A stretch of DNA of 41,585 nucleotides, from the NCBI RefSeq assembly GCF_014651015.1, contig NZ_BMWB01000031.1:1-41585 (forward strand), read 5' to 3'. Below, one piece after another: positions 24,550-33,051 of the stretch; the first letter of the stretch is position 1, and every line of letters begins with the position of its first letter. The notes under the pieces were generated by a model. That model searched no databases and was not told the DNA's origin. It saw only the letters and a list, made by a program, of their open reading frames with translations. The DNA is from Streptomyces xantholiticus. GTDB lineage: Bacteria > Actinomycetota > Actinomycetes > Streptomycetales > Streptomycetaceae. The position numbers were made by a program, and so were the translations under genes.

Positions 24550-25311
24550 TCACGTTCCTGCGGAGCCGGCAGGCACGAATTCACCCTGGATACGCCGCAG
24601 TGCGTCACTCAGCGAGGCGGCGGAATCGATCAGCGCACCGCTGAGCATGCGGCTCGGTGTCGCGGGCACCCGCTCGAGCGGCCCCGACAGCGCCAGGGCG
24701 GCCACCACCCGGTGCTCCTTCGTCCGCACGGGCACGGCGTACGCTGCACTGCCCGGCGCCATGGAATCGGGGCCGTGCGCCCAGCCGCGGCGGCGCACCT
24801 GGGCGAGCTGAGCGGCGTTGAACCGGGCCCCGCGCAGCCCTTCGTACAGTTCCTCCGGGTCCTCCCAGGCGAGCAGCACCTGGGCGGCAGGCCCGGACTT
24901 GGCCGGCCGGGAGGTCCCGACCGGAACAGCGTCGGTCCGGCCCGACGCCGAGGTGGCGACACAGATCTGCAGGGCGCCGCGGCGCCGCAGGAGCCTCGCG
25001 TCGAGCCCGGTCAGACTGCACAGATCGGCCAGCACGGGAGGAGCCGCCTGGACCAGCCGGTCCCGCTGCGCCTCCACGGAGAGCAGGCCGAGGCGCGGAC
25101 CGAGCACGAACCGGCCGTCGAAGTCCCGGGCGAGCAGCCCAAGGCGTTCCAGGGCGACCGCGATCCGATGGGCCGTCGGCCGGGCGAGCCCGCTGCGGGC
25201 GACGAGTTCCGCGAGCGTCACCGCCTCGCGTTCGACCACGCTCAGCAGGATCGACGCCTTGTCCAGCACCCCGACCCCGCTCATCGGCAGTGGCTGCGTT
25301 GCGGTGTTCAT
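24550..25311 (-). CDS. IclR-family transcriptional regulator
   Basis: A 253-residue IclR-type regulator. The N-terminal winged helix-turn-helix spans about residues 14-75 (VLDKASILLSVVEREAVTLAELVARSG, RPTAHRIAVALERLGLL). The C-terminal effector domain includes ATSASGRTDAVPVGTSRPA and PGSAAYAVPV. Its ATG overlaps the thioesterase stop, so it is co-transcribed with MAT and TE. The effector may be a pathway acyl intermediate (inferred). It stands immediately upstream of the polyketide operon promoter. Confidence 0.92.
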   Translation of the reverse strand: MNTATQPLPMSGVGVLDKASILLSVVEREAVTLAELVARSGLARPTAHRIAVALERLGLLARDFDGRFVLGPRLGLLSVEAQRDRLVQAAPPVLADLCSLTGLDARLLRRRGALQICVATSASGRTDAVPVGTSRPAKSGPAAQVLLAWEDPEELYEGLRGARFNAAQLAQVRRRGWAHGPDSMAPGSAAYAVPVRTKEHRVVAALALSGPLERVPATPSRMLSGALIDSAASLSDALRRIQGEFVPAGSAGT

Positions 25312-26057
25312 CGCTCCGGCGCCAGCCGTGTGCGGATGTCCGCGACGAGTTCGTCCCGGCGATCCATCAGATAGAAGTGCCCGCCCGGCAGCACCTTGAG
25401 GTCGAAGCCCGTGGGAGCCACCACGGCCCAGCCGCGGACGCCCTCGATGTCGACGTCCGGGTCGCTGTCGCCGACGTAGCCGACGACGGGGCAGTCCAGC
25501 GGTTCGCCCGGACGCGCGGGGTACGTCGAGACGATGGAGAAGTCGGCGCGGACGGCCGGGAGGATCAGCTCTCTCAGGTCGGGATCGTCGAGGAGCGCGG
25601 TGTCGGTGCCGCCCAGCCGTTTCACCTCGGCCACCAGCTCGTCGTCGTCGCCGAGCGGCACCGTGCGGGGCGTGAGCAGATGGGGTGCCTTGCGGCAGGA
25701 GACCATGAGTACGGCGGGGGACGTCCCGTGCCGCTGGAGCCGCAGGGCGACCTCGTAGCCCAGCGATGCGCCCATGCTGTGCCCGAAAAGGGCCAGAGGG
25801 AGGTCCGAGACGGGCAGCAGCGCTTCGGTGACCGCGTCCGCGAGCGCTTCCATCTCGGTGAAGAGCTCCTCGGCGATGCGTTCCTGGCGGCCGGGGTAGC
25901 GGACTGCGAGAACCTCGACGTCGCTGCCGAAGGCGTGACTCCAGCTGTGGAAGAAGCTGGCGGAGCCGCCGGCGTGCGGGAGGCAGACCAGCCGCATCCG
26001 GGGCGGGTCCTGGGTGGCGTATCTGCGCAGCCAGATACTGTCCGTGCCGAGTGCCAT
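25308..26057 (-). CDS. Type II thioesterase
   Basis: A 249-residue type II thioesterase with RLVCLPHAGGSASFFHSW, nucleophile GHSMG and catalytic His in LPGGHFYLMD. This is the second such enzyme in the window; it shares the family pattern with the one at 12972-13676 but is clearly a separate gene. It lies 31 bases behind the malonyltransferase, so proofreading of ACPs or NRPS carriers is likely. Confidence 0.94.
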   Translation of the reverse strand: MALGTDSIWLRRYATQDPPRMRLVCLPHAGGSASFFHSWSHAFGSDVEVLAVRYPGRQERIAEELFTEMEALADAVTEALLPVSDLPLALFGHSMGASLGYEVALRLQRHGTSPAVLMVSCRKAPHLLTPRTVPLGDDDELVAEVKRLGGTDTALLDDPDLRELILPAVRADFSIVSTYPARPGEPLDCPVVGYVGDSDPDVDIEGVRGWAVVAPTGFDLKVLPGGHFYLMDRRDELVADIRTRLAPER

Positions 26058-26088
26058 GGTGCGTCGGTCTCCTCGCTGGCGGGGTGCG

Positions 26089-27012
26089 TCAGTTCAGGGC
26101 GCCGGGTCCGTCCACGGACACGACCTCGATGTCCGGGTCGATCCGGCGGATCAGCCCGGCCAGGGTGCGTCCCGGGCCCAGCTCGACCAGGCGGCCGCAG
26201 CCGAGCACCCCGGTGAGGGTCCGCACGCTCTGCTCCCACAGCACCGGGCCGGTGAGCTGGCGGGTGCCGAGCTCGGGCCAGTCGCAGTCGCCCGCGTACG
26301 GCTCGGCGTCGACGTTGGCCACCACGGGCAGGTGCGCGGCGGCGAACGCGGTGTTCTTCAGGGCCGTGCGCAGCGACTCGGCGGCGGGAGCCATGTAGGG
26401 GCTGTGGAAGGCGCCGCCGACCCGCAGGCGAATCATCTTGGCGCCGATGGAGGGCGCCTCGGCGTCGACCCGGTCGATCCCCTCGGGAGAACCGGACACC
26501 ACCGTCTGGCCCGGCGCGTTGACGTTGGCGACCCATATGTCGGCCCCGGCGGCGCGCACCTCGCGCACAAGGGCCTCCACCTCGTCCGCCGGCGCTGCGA
26601 CCAGGACGCCCATGGTGCCCTGCCGGTCCTCGGCCGCCGTGCGCATGGCCCGGCCGCGGGCGGCGACGAGCGCCGCGGCGGCGTCGACGGTGAGGGCGCC
26701 GGCCGCGGTCAACGCGGCGTACTCGCCCAGGCTGTGGCCGGCGCAGGCGACGACCTGTCCGCCGAGCACCCCGGTCCGCACCGCCTCGGCGTGCGCGATC
26801 AGAGCGACGGTGAACACGGTGAGCTGCGCGAGGTCGGTACGCCGAAGCTGTTCGTCGGGGGCGTGCAGCAGCAGTTCGGGAAGATCCTCTCCGGTGACCT
26901 CGGAGATCGTTTCCGTGAGGCGCCACGACGGCGTTTCCCGCCACGGCTCGCCCATTCCCTTTTTCTGAGTGCCCTGTCCGGGAAACACCAGACCGAACGG
27001 CAATTGTTTCAT
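26089..27012 (-). CDS. Malonyl-CoA:ACP transacylase (FabD-like)
   Basis: A 307-residue acyltransferase with VFPGQGTQKKGMG at the start, nucleophile Ser in GHSLGEYAAL, GAFHSPYM with the catalytic His, and the C-terminal LVELGPGRTLAGLIRR. It would load malonyl units on the two cluster ACPs. A dedicated MAT is notable because many type II PKS clusters borrow the FabD of fatty acid synthesis. Start ATG with GGAAGG upstream. First gene of an operon with a type II TE and an IclR regulator. Confidence 0.95.
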   Translation of the reverse strand: MKQLPFGLVFPGQGTQKKGMGEPWRETPSWRLTETISEVTGEDLPELLLHAPDEQLRRTDLAQLTVFTVALIAHAEAVRTGVLGGQVVACAGHSLGEYAALTAAGALTVDAAAALVAARGRAMRTAAEDRQGTMGVLVAAPADEVEALVREVRAAGADIWVANVNAPGQTVVSGSPEGIDRVDAEAPSIGAKMIRLRVGGAFHSPYMAPAAESLRTALKNTAFAAAHLPVVANVDAEPYAGDCDWPELGTRQLTGPVLWEQSVRTLTGVLGCGRLVELGPGRTLAGLIRRIDPDIEVVSVDGPGALN

Positions 27013-27155
27013 GGCCCGCCTTCCACGCGGTGCAAACCGGGGGGAGGCACGGGAGTCCGAACAGCGCGGACCCCGTGCACCGGCGGCGTACACGGGGGAT
27101 GGACGGCCGCCGGGGACAGGTTTTCCGCAGAGCTGGAATCCCGTGCCTCGAGGCC

Positions 27156-27207
27156 TATACAACTCCCAGCGAGGAAGGGCGGCAACGATCCTTTCAGGAA
27201 GCTGCCA
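27156..27207 (-). promoter_or_regulatory. Promoter of MAT operon with operator dyad
   Basis: Minus-strand reading: TGGCAG-CTTC-CTGAAA (27207-27192), GGATCG, TTGCCG as -35 (27185-27180), 18 bases, TGTATA as -10 (27161-27156). The -10 is the best of the four related promoters. A further CTGAAAG lies just upstream and may be an extra half-site. The leader to the MAT start would be about 140 bases. Confidence 0.6.
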
Positions 27208-27214
27208 GAAGCTT

Positions 27215-28042
27215 TCAGGACAGCGAACCCGGGCCGCCGGTGCCGGGTGCGGAGGCAGGCGGAAGGAGCCCCAATTCAGCTGCTCTGACCCCTGCCTGGA
27301 AGCGTGAATTCGCGCCGAGCAGGGCCATGATCTCCGCGACGTAGCGGCGGTAGGTCCGCACCGACACGGTGAGTTCGCGGGCGGCGACCTCGTCGGTGAC
27401 ACCGCCTCTGAGGGCGCCGAGGATCTGCCGGGCGAGCATCGCGCGGTCCCGGTCCCCGAAGACGATGCGCTCACCGGCCGGTACCGCGTTGCTCCAGACG
27501 CTCTCGAAGAGGACGTGCAGCGTGCGCAGCACTTCGGGGGCCCTGATCAGCGAGGCCCGGCGGCCGACCGCGGATTCGGCCACCACGAGCCCGGTCGTTC
27601 CGTCGATCAGCAGCGCCTGGAGCGGAGGTACCCGGGCCACCCGTATCGCCACCGGCCGTTCCCTGCCGAGCTGTTCGCGTACATACGACTCGTCGAGCAG
27701 CGCAGGGCTGGCCAGCAGCCGTACGGAGACGGTCTCCTTGGCCCGGTAGATCAGTTCCCGCTCCGAGCGCTGTGCCCGGTCGAGCTGTTCACTGGCGCCC
27801 GGCATCCGGGCGTGCACGATGTCGATCGTGCGGTCGGCACCCACGATGAGCTCTTCCGCCGCATCCAGCACCGCTCCGTAGCCGCCCTCGATGGTGGCGA
27901 TCTGTTGTCTTCGGACGCTGCGGCCTCGATGGATGGCCACGGTCGACTCGATGAGAGCCCGGACCTCCAGCAGAGCGTGCTCCAGGTCGTCGCCCGATTC
28001 CCTGGGCACGTCCGATTCTCTGGACACGTCGTCCTTCACCAT
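27215..28042 (-). CDS. LuxR-type HTH regulator 1
   Basis: A 275-residue regulator. The C-terminus carries a LuxR/GerE-like helix-turn-helix (GVTDEVAARELTVSVRTYRR, then YVAEIMALLGANSRFQAGV). The N-terminal ~200 residues form a sensor-like region beginning LEVRALIESTVAIHRGR, without a receiver domain. It is a paralogue of the next gene, sharing the ALIESTV start and the whole HTH. Start ATG 28042 is tentative: GGGGG abuts it closely and another in-frame ATG is at 28093. With its paralogue it is the leading candidate to bind the repeated dyad. Confidence 0.85.
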   Translation of the reverse strand: MVKDDVSRESDVPRESGDDLEHALLEVRALIESTVAIHRGRSVRRQQIATIEGGYGAVLDAAEELIVGADRTIDIVHARMPGASEQLDRAQRSERELIYRAKETVSVRLLASPALLDESYVREQLGRERPVAIRVARVPPLQALLIDGTTGLVVAESAVGRRASLIRAPEVLRTLHVLFESVWSNAVPAGERIVFGDRDRAMLARQILGALRGGVTDEVAARELTVSVRTYRRYVAEIMALLGANSRFQAGVRAAELGLLPPASAPGTGGPGSLS

Positions 28043-28114
28043 CCCCCGATTGGCTTTCTGTGGGCGGACCGCCCGTGATTGAACCGCATACACCCGGTGT
28101 GCCGGCCGCTGCCG

Positions 28115-28888
28115 CTACTCCGCCAGCAGACCCAGTTCGACAGCGCGTACCCCCGCCTGGAAGCGGGAGTTGGCGTCGAGTTCCCGCATGATCTCGGCCA
28201 CGTGGCGGCGGTAGGTGCGCAGCGAGACGCTGAGGTCGCGCGCCGCGACGTCGTCGGTGTGTCCGGCCCGGAGCCGCTCCAGAATCTTGCGGGTGAGCTC
28301 GCTGCGCAGGCGCGGGCTCAGGCCCAGATGATCGGCGAGCTTGCGGCCGCGGGACCAGGTGCCGGCGAACAGCAGCTCCAGTGCCCGTACGGCAGCGGCG
28401 TCGTTGACGACAGTGGCCTGCTGTCCGTCTCCGCCTGCGGCTGACCTCACCAGTGCGCCCGCTCCGTCGACCACCACGACCTCGCGCAGTTCGCGCTCGG
28501 AGACCCGGACCTCCAGGCGGGCCTCGGGGAGCCTGCGTAACGAGGCGAGGGAGGTTTCCGCGGCTTCCGGGGTGCACAGCACCCGCACCGCCACCTCCGG
28601 GCCGACCCGGGTCAGCAGCCTGAGCACACGGTCGGAGAAGTCGCCGGGCCCGGTCATGGCCACACTGAGCGAGTGCCTTACACCGCCGATGAGCTGTCTC
28701 AGGGCGCTGTCGAGCACCGCGACGTCCGTGGGATCGGCAGCAGGGTGGTCGACCGGCTGCCTGCGGTAGAGAGAGACCGTGGACTCGATCAGGGCATGGG
28801 CCTGCAGCAACGTCTGCTCCAGGTGCGCCGCGTGCCCCTCCTGCAGCGACTCCCCGTCCACACCTGGTGGATCAATGACCATATCCAT
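28115..28888 (-). CDS. LuxR-type HTH regulator 2, contains a TTA codon
   Basis: A 257-residue paralogue of the downstream regulator: the same ALIESTV N-terminal helix, a middle region with RVLCTPEAAETSL and a C-terminal LuxR-like HTH (DDVAARDLSVSLRTYRRHV, SRFQAGVRAVELGLL). An in-frame TTA Leu codon at 28540-28538 (codon 117) makes it a likely bldA target in Streptomyces. ATG 28888 follows AAGGGGG by eight bases; the GTG at 28891 is an alternative. 72 bases separate it from regulator 1, so the two may form one operon. Confidence 0.87.
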   Translation of the reverse strand: MDMVIDPPGVDGESLQEGHAAHLEQTLLQAHALIESTVSLYRRQPVDHPAADPTDVAVLDSALRQLIGGVRHSLSVAMTGPGDFSDRVLRLLTRVGPEVAVRVLCTPEAAETSLASLRRLPEARLEVRVSERELREVVVVDGAGALVRSAAGGDGQQATVVNDAAAVRALELLFAGTWSRGRKLADHLGLSPRLRSELTRKILERLRAGHTDDVAARDLSVSLRTYRRHVAEIMRELDANSRFQAGVRAVELGLLAE

Positions 28889-29315
28889 CACTTGCGCCCC
28901 CTTGACTACTCAGGATCTTCTTCCGTGTCCGCGCCGATCCTCAGTATTGGTCACGGGCGACTCCCCGGGATCGCCGGCAGAAGATTGCCCGATACAGCTG
29001 TTCAACCGGGCACCGCTTTCACGCCAAGAAAGCCTTCGATTGCCCGCCAGGGAACACTAGTTCGCTGGTTACGAACCAGTCAACAAGATCGGCACTCACA
29101 GGCTCGTACGGCACAGATGGAACCGTGACACTTCAAGCCACTCGGCAACCGATCCGCCCCGACTGTCAGCAAGCTGCACTCCCGTCCCGGAAGAGAAGTA
29201 CGCAACTCCCACTTGAGTCACCCGAGGCAGCCGTCCGGTCACGCACCGTCAGAGCAGTGACCCTTTGCTGTCAACGCACCACCACTGTGCGCGGTTTCAC
29301 ACCTACGGTCACGGG
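28889..29315. other. Divergent regulatory intergenic region
   Basis: 427 bases between regulator 2 (minus) and the PPTase (plus), with no supported gene. It holds GAAC-ACTA-GTTC (29052-29063) next to CTGGTT-ACG-AACCAG (29065-29079), two adjoining dyads that could be an operator. It also holds TGTCAG-CAAG-CTGCAC (29164-29179), a weaker plus-oriented copy of the operon-head dyad without a good -35 box. The AT content is higher here than in the surrounding genes. Confidence 0.5.
29304..29315 (+). promoter_or_regulatory. Likely leaderless promoter of PPTase gene
   Basis: TACGGT (29304-29309) ends six bases before the GTG at 29316, where no Shine-Dalgarno is present. This spacing fits transcription starting at the start codon. 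No convincing -35 hexamer is seen. Confidence 0.4.
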
Positions 29316-30086
29316 GTGACCACACGATGCGCACCGATCGCCCACTCCGTCAGTGCCACCCCGTCCACTCCCTCCGCGACCGATGCCCGGGCGTGGTGGT
29401 GGCACGTACCGACGGGGACGTACACCCGGGCCGATCTCGACCTGCTGGACGGCGTGGAGCGCGCACGTGTGGATCAAATGAAATCAGCCGAGGCGGCAGC
29501 CGAATACATCTCCTGCCGCGCTGCGGTGAGGCGGATATTGGCCGGCGTCCTCGAGATGCCGGCCACCGAGATTTCATTTGGCCGAAACCCGTGTCCGGGG
29601 TGCGGAAGTGAGAAGCACGGACCGCCGGCGGTCGTTCATCCGGAAACCAAATGGCAGATCAGCATCTCCCACTCCTCCGGACTCGGCATGCTGGCCGTCG
29701 CCCCTTTCCGAATCGGCGTGGACGCCGAGGCGGTACGGGACATCCCCGTCGACGAGCTCGCGGGCAGCGTGCTGACCTCCCGTGAGCACGACGCGGTCCT
29801 CGCCGCCCCGGAGGGCCTCGGCCGCACCAGGGCGTTCCTGCGCTGCTGGACACGCAAGGAAGCGGTCCTCAAGGCCGTCGGCATCGGGATCGTCACCGAT
29901 CTGACCGAGCTGGAGACCCACGCCCGGACCCCCGGGCCCGCCGAGGTGACCACCGGCGCCCTCGCCACCCCGACCACCTGGCACGTGGCCGACGCCCTGG
30001 TGCCCGACGGCTGGACGGCGGCCGTGGCGGTACCCGCGGGCGTCGGCGGCGACATCACCGTGCAGCAACTCGCATTCCACGGCTGA
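29316..30086 (+). CDS. 4'-phosphopantetheinyl transferase, Sfp type
   Basis: A 256-residue Sfp/Gsp-type PPTase that would convert the carrier domains of the NRPS, the A-T protein, the A-T-TE synthetase and the two ACPs to holo form. Diagnostic segments are ISISHSSGLGMLAVAP, GVDAEAV (magnesium-binding Asp/Glu) and FLRCWTRKEAVLKAVG. It also has a CPGCGSEKHGPP stretch seen in this family. The GTG 29316 is chosen as start from the -10 box placed just before it; an ATG at 29265 would lie inside the promoter. Confidence 0.93.
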   Translation: MTTRCAPIAHSVSATPSTPSATDARAWWWHVPTGTYTRADLDLLDGVERARVDQMKSAEAAAEYISCRAAVRRILAGVLEMPATEISFGRNPCPGCGSEKHGPPAVVHPETKWQISISHSSGLGMLAVAPFRIGVDAEAVRDIPVDELAGSVLTSREHDAVLAAPEGLGRTRAFLRCWTRKEAVLKAVGIGIVTDLTELETHARTPGPAEVTTGALATPTTWHVADALVPDGWTAAVAVPAGVGGDITVQQLAFHG

Positions 30087-30222
30087 GGCCGGCACCACCC
30101 ACGCGGCACGACCGCCCGCGCCGCCCTCACCACACGACTTCTCGTCAGGTCCTTCACATCCTTACGACGCCACGCGGGGACACCTCCCCTGCCGTGCCCC
30201 GAGGCAACGGAGACAGACCAAC

Positions 30223-33051
30223 GTGAACATCGCACCTTCGCAGAGCATCGCCGGCCTCCTCCTGCGTGCCGCCGAGCAGCACCCCGATTCGGGGATCCGC
30301 TACTGCCTGGGCGGAGCGGACGCGCAGTTCCTCGACCAGAGCCACCCCGATCTGCTGGCCGACGCCGCACGTGTGCTGGCCGGACTGCGGGAGCGGGGCC
30401 TTCGGCCCCAGGACAAGGTCGTACTGGTACTCGAGCGCCCGCAGGACTTCCTCACCGCGTTCTGGGGCGCTGTGCTCGGCGGATACGTCCCGTGCCCGAT
30501 GGCCCCCCTCCGCGGCGACCCGGAGCGCTGGGCCGCACAGCTCGAGCACGTCGACACGCTGCTGGACGGCCCACTGATCGTCACGAGCGAGTCCCTGGCC
30601 GCCGAACTGCCGCCGGTGCCGGGTCTCTCCGTCACCCCGCTCGACCAGCTGTACGGCACCGAGCCGGCCGCCTTCCACCAGGCCGCGCCCGACGACACCG
30701 CCGTCCTGGTGCTGACCTCCGGGTCGACCGGCAGCTCCAAGGCCGTCATGCTCAGCCACGCGAATCTGCTGGCCTCCATGGCCGCGAAGAACGGCCACCA
30801 CCGGCTCGGCGCAGACGACACCACCCTGAACTGGGTGTCCTTCGACCATGTGGCGGCGCTGCTCGAGTGCCATCTGCTGCCGCTGTCCACCGGCGCCAGG
30901 CAGATCCATGTCGAGGCCCCGGTCGTCCTCGGCGAGCCGCTGGAGTTCCTGCGGATCGTCTCGCGGCACGGCGTGACGATGACCTTCACCCCCAACTTCC
31001 TTCTCGGGCTGATCAATTCCTCGGCAGACCGGATCGCGGAGACGGACGGGCAGCTGGATCTGACCCGTCTGCGGCACATCATCAGCGGCGGTGAGGCCGT
31101 GGTCTGCGCCACCGGCGAGGCGTTCCTCGACCTGCTGGAGCCGTACGGCCTCGCCCGGGACGCGCTCTGGCCGGCCTTCGGGATGACGGAGACCTGCGCG
31201 GGCAGCGTCTACTCCCGTGCCTCCTTCCCCGGCATCGACCGCGGCAAGGAGTTCGCCAACCTGGGCACCCCCGTCGAGGGCCTGCGTATCAGGATCGCGG
31301 ACGCGGACGACCGGCCGCTGCCGGAGGGCGAAGTGGGCGAGCTGCAGCTGACGGGCCCCGTGATCACGCGCGGCTACCACAACAACGCGCAGGCCACCGC
31401 GGACGCGTTCACCGCCGACGGCTGGTTCCGCAGCGGTGATCTGGGCCGCCTCGACGAAGGCCGGCTCACCCTCGTGGGCCGCAGCAAGGACAGCGTCATC
31501 GTCAACGGTGTCAACTACTTCAGCCACGACATCGAGACCGCTCTGGAGCAGCTCGACTCCGTGGCCGCGTCCTATGTCGCCGCGTTCCCGGTCCGCCCGG
31601 CGGGCAGTGACACGGAACAGCTGGTGATCGCCTTCCACCCCGATCTCCCGGAGGACGACGACGCGGCACTGTACCGGTTGATCACCGCCGTACGCAGCAG
31701 TGTGGTGATGCACTGGGGCTTCCGCCCGTCCCTCATCCTGCCGCTGCCCAAAGACGCCTTCCCCAAGACCAGCCTCGGCAAGATCCAGCGCGCCCTGATG
31801 CGGCGGCGCCTGGAGGCGGGCGCGTACGAGACCCAGCAGCGTCACGTCGCCGACCTCACCCTGCGCATGCTCGGCGGTTACACCGCTCCCGAGGGCAGGG
31901 CGGAGCGGATCCTGGCGGAGATCTACGCCGAGATGTTCGACATCGACCCCGGCACGGTCAGCGCCACCGCCAACTTCTTCGATCTGGGCGGCACCTCCCT
32001 GGACATCCTGCGGCTACGCAGCAAGGTGACCCAGCGGCTCGGCGTCACCGGCCTGCAGATCATCACCCTGATGACGGCACCGACCGTCCGCGCACTCGCC
32101 GCCCGGCTCACCGTGGAACCCGGCGCGCACGGCGCGGACACGGCAGGCGGCGCGGACGCCGCGGAGTACGATCCGATCGTCCCCATGCAGACCGGTGGGA
32201 CCAGGACCCCGCTGTTCTGTGTGCACCCCGGGGTCGGCGAGGTCCTGGTCTTCGTCAACCTCGCCAAGTACTTCGTGGGCGACCGGCCGTTCTACGCGCT
32301 GCGGGCCCGGGGATTCAACGAGGGCGAGAAGCCGTTCGCCACCTTCGAGCAGCTGGTGGACTGCTATGTGGAGGCCATCAGGGCCCGACAGCCCCAGGGT
32401 CCCTACGCCGTCGCCGGCTACTCGTACGGCGGTGTGGTGGCCTTCGAGATCGCCAAGGTGCTGCAGTCGCAAGGCGAGCGGGTGGACTTCGTCGGCAGCT
32501 TCAACCTGCCGCCGCACATCAAGTACCGCATGGACGAACTGGACTTCGCGGAGACCGCATCGAATCTGGCGTTCTTCCTCTCCCTGATCGACAAGAAGCA
32601 GTCCCGGGAACTGCCCGGCCGGCTGCGCGGACTCGCCCCGGAGGAGCAGGTGGCCCGGCTCCTGGCCCTCGCCCCGCAGGAACGTCTCGCCCAGCTCGAC
32701 CTGGACGCCGACCGGTTCGGCGCATGGGCGGAACTGGCGAACCGGTTGACCGACCTCGGCCGCTCCTACCAACCGAGCGGCACCGTGTCCTCGATGAACG
32801 TCTTCTACGCCGTCCCTCTGCGCGGCACCATCGACGACTGGCTCGAGAACGAACTGCGCCGCTGGGACGAGTACACCACCGGAGAGAACCGCTACATCAG
32901 GGTCCCCGGCGAGCACTACACACTGATGAGCCCCCAGCATGTGGCGGCCTTCCAGTCGATTCTCCGCCGGGAGCTCGACAGTGCTCTCGTCGACGCCGAC
33001 CGCACGGCCGCGGCGCGGGCCGCCGCCGCACAGGGAGAGAGCCTTCGATGA
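30223..33051 (+). CDS. A-T-TE synthetase, probable p-terphenyl (polyporic-acid type) synthase
   Basis: A 942-residue single-module enzyme: adenylation domain about 1-540 (LTSGSTGSSKAVMLSH near 165, AFGMTET, SGDLGRL, KTSLGKIQRA), carrier domain (FFDLGGTSLDI, Ser near 591), thioesterase 650-930 (AGYSYGG Ser near 732, GEHYTL His near 897). It lacks a condensation domain. A-T-TE enzymes of this layout dimerise arylpyruvates, as EchA does to polyporic acid for echosides. The two next genes match the TerB reductase and TerC dehydratase of terfestatin synthesis, which supports this over a fatty acyl-AMP ligase. Start GTG 30223 behind GGAGA. Substrate (phenyl- or hydroxyphenylpyruvate) is inferred. 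Confidence 0.82.
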   Translation: MNIAPSQSIAGLLLRAAEQHPDSGIRYCLGGADAQFLDQSHPDLLADAARVLAGLRERGLRPQDKVVLVLERPQDFLTAFWGAVLGGYVPCPMAPLRGDPERWAAQLEHVDTLLDGPLIVTSESLAAELPPVPGLSVTPLDQLYGTEPAAFHQAAPDDTAVLVLTSGSTGSSKAVMLSHANLLASMAAKNGHHRLGADDTTLNWVSFDHVAALLECHLLPLSTGARQIHVEAPVVLGEPLEFLRIVSRHGVTMTFTPNFLLGLINSSADRIAETDGQLDLTRLRHIISGGEAVVCATGEAFLDLLEPYGLARDALWPAFGMTETCAGSVYSRASFPGIDRGKEFANLGTPVEGLRIRIADADDRPLPEGEVGELQLTGPVITRGYHNNAQATADAFTADGWFRSGDLGRLDEGRLTLVGRSKDSVIVNGVNYFSHDIETALEQLDSVAASYVAAFPVRPAGSDTEQLVIAFHPDLPEDDDAALYRLITAVRSSVVMHWGFRPSLILPLPKDAFPKTSLGKIQRALMRRRLEAGAYETQQRHVADLTLRMLGGYTAPEGRAERILAEIYAEMFDIDPGTVSATANFFDLGGTSLDILRLRSKVTQRLGVTGLQIITLMTAPTVRALAARLTVEPGAHGADTAGGADAAEYDPIVPMQTGGTRTPLFCVHPGVGEVLVFVNLAKYFVGDRPFYALRARGFNEGEKPFATFEQLVDCYVEAIRARQPQGPYAVAGYSYGGVVAFEIAKVLQSQGERVDFVGSFNLPPHIKYRMDELDFAETASNLAFFLSLIDKKQSRELPGRLRGLAPEEQVARLLALAPQERLAQLDLDADRFGAWAELANRLTDLGRSYQPSGTVSSMNVFYAVPLRGTIDDWLENELRRWDEYTTGENRYIRVPGEHYTLMSPQHVAAFQSILRRELDSALVDADRTAAARAAAAQGESLR

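Noticed and set aside
29164..29179. Fifth copy of the operon-head dyad, upstream of the PPTase
   Set aside because: TGTCAG-CAAG-CTGCAC is close to the consensus, but it has no TTG box six bases on and lies far from the apparent leaderless start. It is kept as a weak candidate only.
30223..33051. Fatty acyl-AMP ligase loading the lipopeptide acyl chain
   Set aside because: The A domain alone could suggest this, but the fused carrier and thioesterase, and the TerB/TerC-like partners in the same operon, fit an arylpyruvate-dimerising synthase better. The cluster already has its own PKS-made acyl chain.
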